The position numbers and the translations under genes were made by a program. From Planctomycetaceae bacterium (GTDB taxonomy: Bacteria; Planctomycetota; Planctomycetia; Pirellulales; Pirellulaceae): a stretch of DNA of 64,000 nucleotides. Of this stretch, positions 57,101 to 64,000 are shown piece by piece (position 1 is the first letter of the stretch; every line of letters begins with the position of its first letter). Under the pieces are notes generated by a model, which was given only the letters and a program-made list of their open reading frames with translations, had not been told where the DNA came from and ran no database searches. The stretch lies in NCBI GenBank assembly GCA_024642205.1, contig JAHEBQ010000013.1, positions 1-64,000 on the forward strand. The letters are read 5' to 3'.

Positions 57101-57623
57101 CATCTGCAACGTCATCGCCGTCGCTGTCTTTCAAAAACAGAACATGCGGTGATTGGGCAACGAAGACGCCGCCGTTGGCAAGCTCCAAACCGGTTGGCAA
57201 ATACAGCCCGTCCGCAAACACCGTTGATTTGTCTGCCCGTCCGTCATCGTCGGTGTCCTCCAGCACGATGATTTTGTCGTTGGCTTTTTCTCCCGGCTTG
57301 AGTTGCGGATACGCCCATGAACAGGCGACATACAGTTTTCCGTCAGGCGCCCACGTCATGTGCACCGGGTTGGCAATCATCGGGTCGGTCGCAAACAGGT
57401 TGACTTCAAAACCATCCAACAAGTCGAAGTTTGCTTTCTCTACTTCCGGGTCATGATTATTGACCAAATCCAGATCGGCCACTGCCAGGTTTTTGACCTT
57501 TTCGATCGGCACCAGATCCTGCGCTTTAGCCCGCCGGGCAAAAACACCTGCCTCCAAGACCAGCAACATGCAGGCAACAAGTGCAGGCGTGAAAATCATG
57601 CAATCAAATCGAAGGCGAGTCAT
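54177..57623 (-). CDS. PVC-type haem-binding protein with HEAT repeats and C-terminal sugar-binding-like domain
   Basis: A 1148-residue exported protein (signal region near residues 10-35). The N-terminal propeller has the same form as the other haem protein (DGKLYVACSWAYPQLKPG, DTDDDGRADKSTVFADGL, GPDGAVYIADWYNSII). A long HEAT-repeat zone follows (NEIRIAAAEALGEISSRDG). A single CSSCHG motif begins at C881. The final 130 residues (ASLNVNSDVGLRVWLDKVEL) resemble a PA14-like carbohydrate-binding domain. It begins three bases after the stop of the SGNH gene, so the two form an operon. Confidence 0.92.
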   Translation of the reverse strand: MTRLRFDCMIFTPALVACMLLVLEAGVFARRAKAQDLVPIEKVKNLAVADLDLVNNHDPEVEKANFDLLDGFEVNLFATDPMIANPVHMTWAPDGKLYVACSWAYPQLKPGEKANDKIIVLEDTDDDGRADKSTVFADGLYLPTGLELANGGVFVAQSPHVLFLKDSDGDDVADVREIALTGFGIEDSHHTNSAWRRGPGGWIYFQEGLFLHTQVETPYGTVRNVNGGVYQFNPRTGELRIFANVSVGNPWGHVFDEWGQSFLVDNPRISFLTPSTGNGVQKLRPFVMTQTEKQCGGDLISGSHMPPEMQGQLMSGRFKSRTVIRYEFTEDRSGFNANVLPPLISSRHPNFRPVDVKIGPDGAVYIADWYNSIINHAGHDFRDPRRDHEHGRIWRITAKDRPLAEKPKLVGQSLPELLDQLKSSNTWTRHYARKVISEHDPSDAVAAIEKWVGALDASEPGYEHHLIEALWAFQNIGETSEATLQKSLQAKSGQARAAATRIIRYWYPELSNPVDLIQRTANDPFPRVRLESVLSAGFIPDGRALVAAMQVIDHPQDPFIDAALAQTIQALENTITPELQFADSKHADYAKRLAGVGVEIRLADLLKKGSGTSAEIELIRTQFMQKPDAASLNQVIRALKKPGNHLASEVSIAMLESLSSIGRRKQFNFSRKVAPISGLLGGNVPELVIPTLDTLAAWKIEAAVPRIIKLLNDASKSNEIRIAAAEALGEISSRDGLIALKEMASESNDARIRAIAVHGLAVKELEQAAQIAADILTIENGDVNMIGLVEAFINRPGGSDVLGKSLTNAPPHHAVSAAITGYFNRTGTMPLELANHFRLKLNPSLLVDLLNSNVEELAAEVTAHGDAERGERIYRRKVLACSSCHGIAQVGPSTGPDLAAVGAASTAAYIVDSVLRPNNTIAEHYETFVIGTLDGELLTGLITFQDDKEIVLYDPGKTESIKILRDDIDSIRQGASLMPAGLAENLADKQEFLDLACFLSKLGRPGRYMTTTKPVIRRWRVLSDARPASELTLESVTEDANWVPAYSMVRGELPAEEFSTERSAFVRGVINVQQAGKASLNVNSDVGLRVWLDKVELGGVTSVSFDLTKGSHELTILVDAKTRGAKDLRVELIDDLINRARYKIEGGQ

Positions 57624-57626
57624 GGC

Positions 57627-58883
57627 TTACTTACTTATTTTGGGCTCAAGTGTCCAAGTTTCGTTTCTGGAAGGTTGTAAAATGCTGGAAAGATCTCTGT
57701 CCTGCTCACCAGCAATTCGAAACCACTCGATTAACTCTGCCGGCAATGCGCGACCGCTGGGGGACTTCCTGCGTTCGCCGACGATGTGGACCTGATTCAA
57801 CGCTCGCCAACCGTGAAAGTATTTTAAGTTCTTTTCGTTGACCGATTTCCGGTAGGCTTCAAGTTGTCGATGACGTGGCGTCGAATCAATGATGACACCC
57901 GCAGACCATTGTTTGTCCGTGGCCGTGATCGACTGGCCTCCCGGAAAACGTAAACAGTGGATCCCGGAGGGGAGTGATCGGATCGCGATCTGATCCTGAA
58001 ATCGTCGCAGCGAAGCATGCACGGTACTGCCCTCGGGAGGTGCCAACGTTGGCCAGGCGTTTGCTTCGACATTCCAGGACAAACCGGTTTCCGTTCGGTC
58101 AATTTGATTGATCCTGCCACCTTCCGCCTGGATTGGCTGCCCGCCACCATCCAACACCAGGTGCAGTGGCCGATTTCCGGGAATGAGTTCATCAACGAGA
58201 ATCTGGCTGATCGCCCAATAGCCGTAAGCGCTCAAGTGAATTCCGTTACTGGTCAGCCGCGAACCGTCGGACTGGGCCATGAGCGCCTTACTCGGTGCAA
58301 AAAGATCCACAAACGGAATTCCGAGTTCCGCGGAAACCCGCCTCATTTCTTCGGTGTAGTTTCTCAAGTCGTTGTTACGCTGGTGGACATCGACATGGCT
58401 TGATGCAACATCCTCGTGAGCGGTAGGCGACACAAGAATCAACCGCGGGGCCAATACGCCGTTGTACGTTTGACTTCGATAATGTTCGGCAAGGTTTTTC
58501 AGGTCGTTGCCAAATGCTGCCAGCCCGCCATCTCCGGCAAACGACTCGCCCATTCCGAAACAAAGAACAATCACGTCCGTTTTGTAATCACTCAGCCAAT
58601 GGTCTTCGCTGGCGAAATTGTCCGGCCGAGCGCGATCCGTCAATGTGTCGCCTGCCCAGCCAAAATTTCGGACCATGATGTGCTTGTCAGCGCAGCGATG
58701 TCGCAATAACGTTTCAGAATAGCCATGTAGATGCATCAGGTCGGCAAAAGCACCACCGACAATCGCGACGCGATCTCTTTCCTGAAAGGACTGCCCGTTG
58801 ACTGGAGACTTCGCCAACCCGACGAACAGGACCGCCAGCACAAGATTGAAAATAGATCGAATCAAGAAACAGGAGTGGTTCAT
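57627..58883 (-). CDS. Secreted SGNH/GDSL-like protein lacking the usual serine
   Basis: A 418-residue protein with signal peptide (FNLVLAVLFVGLAKSPVNG). The fold is SGNH-like: RVAIVGGAFADLMHLHGY is in the place of block I, VRNFGWAGDTLTD is block II, VLCFGMGESF block III and SNGIHLSAYGYW block V with the His. Block I lacks the G-D-S serine; the matching position appears to be Ala. It may bind rather than cleave. It starts the two-gene unit with the haem-binding protein. Confidence 0.82.
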   Translation of the reverse strand: MNHSCFLIRSIFNLVLAVLFVGLAKSPVNGQSFQERDRVAIVGGAFADLMHLHGYSETLLRHRCADKHIMVRNFGWAGDTLTDRARPDNFASEDHWLSDYKTDVIVLCFGMGESFAGDGGLAAFGNDLKNLAEHYRSQTYNGVLAPRLILVSPTAHEDVASSHVDVHQRNNDLRNYTEEMRRVSAELGIPFVDLFAPSKALMAQSDGSRLTSNGIHLSAYGYWAISQILVDELIPGNRPLHLVLDGGGQPIQAEGGRINQIDRTETGLSWNVEANAWPTLAPPEGSTVHASLRRFQDQIAIRSLPSGIHCLRFPGGQSITATDKQWSAGVIIDSTPRHRQLEAYRKSVNEKNLKYFHGWRALNQVHIVGERRKSPSGRALPAELIEWFRIAGEQDRDLSSILQPSRNETWTLEPKISK

Positions 58884-59582
58884 GAAGGCTGCGTCCAGCA
58901 AATCTCGTGGTCATGGTTGCCATCGGTTGTTCATCGTAGCGTACTTGACCGGGTTTGGGAAAACGACAATGGAACTCAATTGGACGGGCATCCCGTCACT
59001 TAACGCCGACCGCAGTGTTCTCTTGAGTCGTTGAAGCAATTTGTCTCGGGATTCACAGGTTTTGTCACCCACATAGGCCATTGGGCTCGACACCAGGACC
59101 ATTCTTTGCCGGACGTAGTTCGTCCGCAGGACTTAAGTGCCAGCCAGCTAAATCCGACTTGTCCAATTGTCTGATCCCAGAACGGACCATTGACAGCCGG
59201 TACGACAATGACAGCACCGGCTTTCGAACGAACCAATCACGAGGGCAAACAGCAACGGATACCTTTAACCAACGGGTTCCCCGTGTCAAAGGGGTTGGAA
59301 CCTGGAGTCGATGACGTGTTTGCGGGTAGCGTCAATGCAACTTTCCGGCGACATTCAGTCCACGTTGAAACAGGTTCGGCGTCCAGCCCCGACTCACGAA
59401 ACCCGATCATGCCACCATTGTCACCGTGACGGTATCGAAGTGTATCCCGACATTGCCGTCGGATTGAAGAAAACAAATTTCGCATCCGGCAAACTTCCAG
59501 TAATGTCATGAGGTAGACTACGTATTCGACTTCTAACAGGAAACCTCGTTGGCCGCCAACTCGAAGGAACAAGGATAACGCA
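58884..59582. other. Non-coding stretch between divergent genes
   Basis: About 700 bp. Minus-strand open frames at 59000-59236 and 59237-59572 have mixed composition and no recognisable domain; they may be remnants of a gene. The promoters of SGNH and PQQ-type genes lie here. Confidence 0.4.
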
Positions 59583-61016
59583 ATGCAGTTTCGAACGGGA
59601 CAATCTACACTGGCAACTGGCTTGATATGTGCCGGCTTGTTGTTCGCAAGATCAACTTCGGCTCAGCAAGCACCCTGGCCACAATTTCGAGGCCCTCAAG
59701 CAAACCCGGTGGCAGAAAACAGACAACTCCCCGTGTCCTGGTCAGCCACCGAAAACGTTGAATGGTCTGCCGACATTCCTGGTCGCGGATGGTCCTCTCC
59801 AATCGTCGCCGGTAACAAGGTTTTCTTGACCACCGTGACGACGGAGGGAAAATCAAAACCTCCTCAGGTCGGCACCGAATATAGTAACGAATACGTCGCA
59901 GAATTGATGAAACAGGGACTGTCGGAAGAAGAAGTCGAAAAGAAGGTAACCGAGCGAGACATTGAATTGCCGAACGAGGTCTCGCTGCATTACTTCCTGT
60001 ATTGCCTTGATATCGAATCCGGCAAGGAACTTTGGAAGCAGGAATTCTATGCAGGCAATCCACCCACTGGCCGACATCGCAAAAACAGTTTCTCATCCGA
60101 GACACCCGTCACGGATGGCAAACATGTCTTTGTCTACGTTGCGAATCTGGGTTTGTATGCATACGACCTGGAAGGCAATCGGGTTTGGACCCAAAAGATG
60201 GAATCTCATCCGATCTACTTCGAATTTGGAACGGGCTCGTCACCGGTCCTGAGCGACAACCAGCTGATGATCGTCCACGACAATGAAGAACACAGCTTCA
60301 TTGCGGCCTACGATCCCGCAGATGGCAACCTGATTTGGCAAACCGACCGGATTCCACTGGAAGAAGCAACAGCCGATATGCCAAAATCCGGGTGGGCAAC
60401 GCCATTTGTGTGGAAGCACAAGCTTCGAACCGAGATCATCACGGTAAGCCCTGGGGTTGCGATCAGTTATGACGTCGATGGCAAAGAACTATGGAGGATG
60501 AAGGGCATGTCGATGGGTCCTGCGGCGAGCTCGTTTGTTGCCGATGGATTGCTCTATCTCGACGGGGGGAAAGCAAAGCCGATGTTCGCGATTCTGCCGG
60601 GAGCTACAGGCGACATTTCACTGGACGCGGATACACTGAAGAGTGAATTCGTCGCCTGGTCTCGACCACGTGCAGGCACCTATATTCCGACACCGGTTGT
60701 GTACCAGGGAGGATTGTACATCGTCCACGACAATGGCATCATTTCGAGGTTTGACGCAAAAACCGGTGAGGAATCGTTCAAGGAGCGGATCAAATCCACC
60801 GGAGCGGATTTTACTTCCTCGCCCTGGGCCTACAACGGGTATGTTTTCTGTTTAAGCGAACAAGGCGATACGTATGTCTACCAGGCTGGCAAAGAGCATA
60901 AATTGCTTCATGTCAATTCGCTGGGCGACATGTGCATGGCGACCGCTGCCATTGTGGACGACCGACTCATGATCCGAACAGAAAAACACCTGTATTCCAT
61001 CCGCAAGAAGAACTAG
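59583..61016 (+). CDS. Secreted PQQ-type beta-propeller protein
   Basis: A 477-residue exported protein; signal peptide ends STSAQQ. PQQ-like blades: WSSPIVAGNKVFLTTVTTEG, YCLDIESGKELWKQEF, AYDLEGNRVWTQKM, AAYDPADGNLIWQTDR and RFDAKTGEESFKERI. No PQQ-dependent dehydrogenase active-site motif was seen, so it is more likely a binding or assembly protein. The repeat element copy B begins two bases after its TAG stop. Confidence 0.9.
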   Translation: MQFRTGQSTLATGLICAGLLFARSTSAQQAPWPQFRGPQANPVAENRQLPVSWSATENVEWSADIPGRGWSSPIVAGNKVFLTTVTTEGKSKPPQVGTEYSNEYVAELMKQGLSEEEVEKKVTERDIELPNEVSLHYFLYCLDIESGKELWKQEFYAGNPPTGRHRKNSFSSETPVTDGKHVFVYVANLGLYAYDLEGNRVWTQKMESHPIYFEFGTGSSPVLSDNQLMIVHDNEEHSFIAAYDPADGNLIWQTDRIPLEEATADMPKSGWATPFVWKHKLRTEIITVSPGVAISYDVDGKELWRMKGMSMGPAASSFVADGLLYLDGGKAKPMFAILPGATGDISLDADTLKSEFVAWSRPRAGTYIPTPVVYQGGLYIVHDNGIISRFDAKTGEESFKERIKSTGADFTSSPWAYNGYVFCLSEQGDTYVYQAGKEHKLLHVNSLGDMCMATAAIVDDRLMIRTEKHLYSIRKKN

Positions 61017-61017
61017 C

Positions 61018-61136
61018 GCAGCGTCAAGATTTGATTTTTGGGTGGCGGACGAAGTCACGATCCCGGTGATCCATAAAACGCCAGGACCCGTAGCCTCGTC
61101 CATTACGACCAACTCCGATTCCGAGCTGTGACAGAA
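61018..61136. repeat. Dispersed ~118-bp element, copy B
   Basis: Starts GCAGCGTCAAGATTTGATT and ends AGCTGTGACAGAA, as in copy A at 46856. Length is 119 bp against 118. The internal inverted repeat is weak (GCGGACGAAGTC versus the reverse of GCCTCGTCCAT). It begins two bases after the PQQ stop codon. Lies downstream of the PQQ gene and of the SASA gene's end, between convergent genes. Confidence 0.78.
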
Positions 61137-61217
61137 TACCAGCGTGAAATCATTTGATTCGTTTTCCGGTGCCTGGAAATTTCATCCAATGGCAAAACGC
61201 GGCATGGGAGCATTCCA

Positions 61218-62282
61218 TTATCGATTGTTCTTCAACATTTCCACCATGGCTTGACCCATGGATTTTCCGATGCGGTTAAACCAGATCGCACTGCCCAGGT
61301 AGTGGTAGGCGTGGTCGCCGCCGGTTAGTTGCCACTCTTCGAATCTCTCTTTCCACTCCGGATAGAGTTGCTCGGCTGCCTTGTCGACCAGTTCGTCTGT
61401 CCGAACTGCCTTGACGTTTCCTTCGAATTCCGGGATCTCCTCCATGGCGAGCTGGGCTTTCTGAATCGTCAACATTGCACCCGATGCAGGCTTCGATCCG
61501 TTTTGTCCCATCACGCCAATAACAAATGGAAGTTCAGGCTGACCCAGGTCTTTCCTTACGTCATTGATAAAGTGCTTCATGTTCGACGCGTACTCGTCCT
61601 CGGCGCCGTATTGATCATTCCAACCCTGGAACCAGACAAATCCCGCCAGTTCCAGCTTTTTGCCTTTCAGCTCCGGAAACATGGTCTCGAAGTTCTGGAA
61701 GGTGTCATGGACTTCAGCCATCATGTTTCGATAGGATGAACCATAAGGCAACTTGATATCGTCCATCGTTGGAATTGGGTCGTTTTTCTGGTTCTTCTGG
61801 TTGTTGTCTCTGGTCCGTTTCTGAGCTTGATCCAGTTCAGCCTGGAGTATTTCGTCACTCGGCAATCCCGCCGATGGTGAACGAAAGAGCTTGAACAGCG
61901 AATGCCCGCCCCAGGCCGGTTTGACCAGAATGACCGGTTCGTCAAAGTAATTGCCCATCGCGTTGCCGAATTCCAGTTCGACGCCAGTTCGGTCCGGAGA
62001 ACCGTACCCGATCGTGAGCGGACCTTTGCGGCCAAGAAATTTGATAAAGACATCGTCGCGAACGATCCACTGACCATCCTTGCGCAGGTGCTCGAACAAA
62101 TGCCTGGTCTTTTCATCGGTTGCCTGGTGCTCGAGCAGCTTGTTCGGGGCCTTTCCTTCCATGTTCGATTGGCCTGCCAGAATGAATACCTTGACCGTTC
62201 CATTATCCTGAGCAGACGATTCCGAGACAAATGTCGCAACCAGCATCAGGACCAGGACGAAACCATTGAAGAAAATTCTCAT
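61218..62282 (-). CDS. Sialate O-acetylesterase-like (SASA) secreted esterase
   Basis: A 354-residue enzyme with signal peptide (FVLVLMLVATFVSESSA). KVFILAGQSNMEGKAP carries Ser39 of block I; VILVKPAWGGHSLFKLF, FVWFQGWNDQYGAE and GGDHAYHYLGSA give the later blocks with catalytic Asp and His. It likely removes acetyl groups from sugars. Similar to the decayed copy at 45794. The ATG at 62282 begins the signal peptide. Divergent from the ThuA gene. Confidence 0.92.
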   Translation of the reverse strand: MRIFFNGFVLVLMLVATFVSESSAQDNGTVKVFILAGQSNMEGKAPNKLLEHQATDEKTRHLFEHLRKDGQWIVRDDVFIKFLGRKGPLTIGYGSPDRTGVELEFGNAMGNYFDEPVILVKPAWGGHSLFKLFRSPSAGLPSDEILQAELDQAQKRTRDNNQKNQKNDPIPTMDDIKLPYGSSYRNMMAEVHDTFQNFETMFPELKGKKLELAGFVWFQGWNDQYGAEDEYASNMKHFINDVRKDLGQPELPFVIGVMGQNGSKPASGAMLTIQKAQLAMEEIPEFEGNVKAVRTDELVDKAAEQLYPEWKERFEEWQLTGGDHAYHYLGSAIWFNRIGKSMGQAMVEMLKNNR

Positions 62283-62537
62283 CTTTGTTACTCGTTCAAT
62301 ATGGAATGGACTCTGTATTACACCACTTGATTTTGCCAACACCTGTAGCATTCAGTCTAGTGGATCAGTCAGATCCGGGCGTTTAGGATGGACTGTTCCT
62401 GGGAATTTTGTTTCCCGAAGCAGGATGGGTGGCTTGCGGCCGCGATCATGTAAAAGCGAGTGAATTCCCATCCGATTGAATTCCGTTTCGCCTCTTCGGC
62501 ACGTCCTTTCGTTTTCGAATCAAGAGTTGAGCCTGAC

Positions 62538-63572
62538 ATGAGAATGCACCTGATCCTGGGATTATTCGCTGTTCTGACCCCCGTTGCTGCGATGGCACAG
62601 TCCATTCCGGAAAGCCCAAATTGGTTAACTTACCGAGGGAACAATGGGGCAGGCAACCGTAAACGCATCGTCCTCATCTCTGCAGACCAGGAATATCGGA
62701 GCGAACAGTCGATGCCGATGTTGGCCAGGATTTTGGCGACGCGACACGGTTTCGACTGTACAGTCTTGTTTGGCGTCAATGAAAAGGGACAAGTTGATCC
62801 CACGATGCCGGTTTATCCAGCCAAAGGACAAGAAGACAAATTCAAACACCACAATATTCCGGGTCTGGAACATCTCGACAAAGCCGACTTGGTTATCTTT
62901 TTCACCCGTTTGCTGACTCTGCCGACAGAACAGCAGGAACAGATCGTTCGCTACATCGATTCGGGCAGGCCGATCATTGGCTTGCGGACTGCGAATCATG
63001 GATTCCGCAATAACTTGCCCTACAAGATTAATGGCAAGCAAATTCAATTCGGCGATGACGTACTGGGAGGCTCGTTCCGGGGTCACCACGGCAATTGGCA
63101 TCAGGACTCGACGCGTGGAGACATTGTCGAAGCCATGCAGGATCATCCGATCCTCAAGGGTGTCAAGGATATTTGGGGCCCCTCGGATGTGTATCGAACT
63201 TACAAGGAAGGGGGTCACCTTCCGGAAGGCTGCACAGCGCTTTTATATGGTCAACCATTGATCGGCCGCCAACCGGGAGGCAAAGCTAATCCCGAGAAAG
63301 AGCCACTGCCGATTGTGTGGATCAAGAATTGGCAGACCAGCGATGGAAAATCCGCCCGCGTGTTTCATTCCACCATGGGGAGCGCCAAGGACTTCGAGAA
63401 CGCCGGGCTGCGACGACTGTTAATCAACGCGTCCTATTGGTGCCTTGGTTTGGAAGATCAGATCTCGGCGGACGGTAAGGTTGACTTCGTCGGTCCCTAC
63501 TCGCCCCTGACCAGTGGTTTTGACTATGAAAAAATCGGCGTGATTCCTGGATCGCCGGACACATACCGGTAG
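62538..63572 (+). CDS. Secreted ThuA-like domain protein
   Basis: A 344-residue protein with signal peptide (MHLILGLFAVLTPVAAMA). RIVLISADQEYRSEQSMPML, ADLVIFFTRLLTLPTEQ and GRPIIGLRTANHGFRN are ThuA-domain motifs; the family overlaps with glutamine-amidotransferase folds and sugar metabolism. It is longer than the protein at 52956 and has HHGNWHQDSTRGD insert. Two close ATGs (62538, 62544) are possible starts. It stands alone. Confidence 0.9.
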   Translation: MRMHLILGLFAVLTPVAAMAQSIPESPNWLTYRGNNGAGNRKRIVLISADQEYRSEQSMPMLARILATRHGFDCTVLFGVNEKGQVDPTMPVYPAKGQEDKFKHHNIPGLEHLDKADLVIFFTRLLTLPTEQQEQIVRYIDSGRPIIGLRTANHGFRNNLPYKINGKQIQFGDDVLGGSFRGHHGNWHQDSTRGDIVEAMQDHPILKGVKDIWGPSDVYRTYKEGGHLPEGCTALLYGQPLIGRQPGGKANPEKEPLPIVWIKNWQTSDGKSARVFHSTMGSAKDFENAGLRRLLINASYWCLGLEDQISADGKVDFVGPYSPLTSGFDYEKIGVIPGSPDTYR

Positions 63573-64000
63573 TTCAATTGGATTAGATGGCTTGCGGTTC
63601 CTGCGGATTACGACTGGCCAGGCGTGGGGGTGAATATAGGTTTGACCCTTGACCTGCTGGAATAAAGGAAATTCATGCGTGAGAGAAGCATTCAATCTGT
63701 TTGTCGCCCTGCCGCAAATGAATCGATTTAACCGATCTGTGTCTAAGCCGTGTATTTCCATCGCAGTCGCACTTTGTCCAATTTGAATTTTATGGCGAAC
63801 GGGACTCCTGGATCGCATGACGGCCAGTTTCGGACCGTATTCGCATCATGCGAAGGATTGTGCACAGGCCCGTGTCCATGGTGCAGACCGGATTCCCCTG
63901 TCATGGATCGCGTTTTCGTGGCCACTGAAAATTTTCGAGCGACGTGTTGCGATCAACCACTTCGCCACCGGGCAGGTTATTGAGTGCGTGTCGATTCGTC
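63573..64000. other. Non-coding end of window
   Basis: No gene recognised in the last 430 bp. Short open frames on both strands show no recognisable domain. Confidence 0.4.

Noticed and set aside
55884-57152. 422-codon plus-strand ORF
   Set aside because: It lies opposite the haem-binding protein gene and has the composition of an antisense shadow; no domain seen.
59000-59572. Minus-strand ORFs between the SGNH and PQQ genes
   Set aside because: Could be relics, but I could not match them to a family or join them convincingly.

Overview
The window looks like a chromosomal segment from a planctomycete, most likely of the Pirellulales type. The basis is the gene content: two formylglycine-type sulfatases, two giant PVC-type haem-binding c-type cytochrome/beta-propeller proteins, ThuA-like, SGNH and sialate O-acetylesterase proteins, PQQ-type propellers, a secreted Gfo/Idh/MocA oxidoreductase, PEP-CTERM proteins and weakly clustered short operons. 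No rRNA, tRNA, CRISPR array or intact transposase was recognised.

Layout. 1-1.6 kb: the tail of a CDS, a PEP-CTERM lipase-like protein and a REP-like repeat array. 1.8-9.9 kb: a membrane protein, an M61-type peptidase, a coupled FAD-reductase/cyclopropane-synthase pair, an alcohol dehydrogenase without its structural zinc lobe, and a second PEP-CTERM protein. 10.4-15.5 kb: an ArsR-type regulator with a candidate operator, a eukaryote-like secreted cyclophilin, a sulfatase, a lipoprotein cyclophilin and a DUF4261-like protein. 15.5-23.8 kb: a minus-strand series made of a PQQ/LamG giant protein, an anchored unknown protein, a MacB/LolD-type ABC exporter and a divergent ThiF-like protein. 23.9-26.6 kb: a DNA methyltransferase with a C-terminal GIY-YIG-like domain, then a decayed PEP-CTERM gene. 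26.9-32.5 kb: a DUF900 lipoprotein, a sulfatase, a CsrA-receiver fusion and a divergently transcribed membrane protein with two L7/L12-like helical repeats. 32.8-42.4 kb: a BNR propeller, an ArsR/SRPBCC pair, an SGNH lipoprotein, a ChaN-like protein and a NarL-type two-component pair. 42.6-49.4 kb: secreted propellers, a patch of decayed sulfatase and esterase genes, a Gfo/Idh oxidoreductase and a decayed PEP-CTERM gene. 49.6-63.6 kb: the haem-binding/ThuA/SGNH cluster, then PQQ, SASA esterase and ThuA genes.

Most genes encode exported proteins for attack on sulfated or acetylated polysaccharides or glycoproteins: sulfatases and esterases remove substituents, and cytochrome/propeller and oxidoreductase proteins probably handle redox steps. 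The most unusual items are the methyltransferase-GIY-YIG protein, the CsrA-receiver fusion, a roughly 118-bp dispersed element present twice beside stop codons, and four or more recently decayed secreted-protein genes. All functions are read from sequence motifs alone; no database search was possible.
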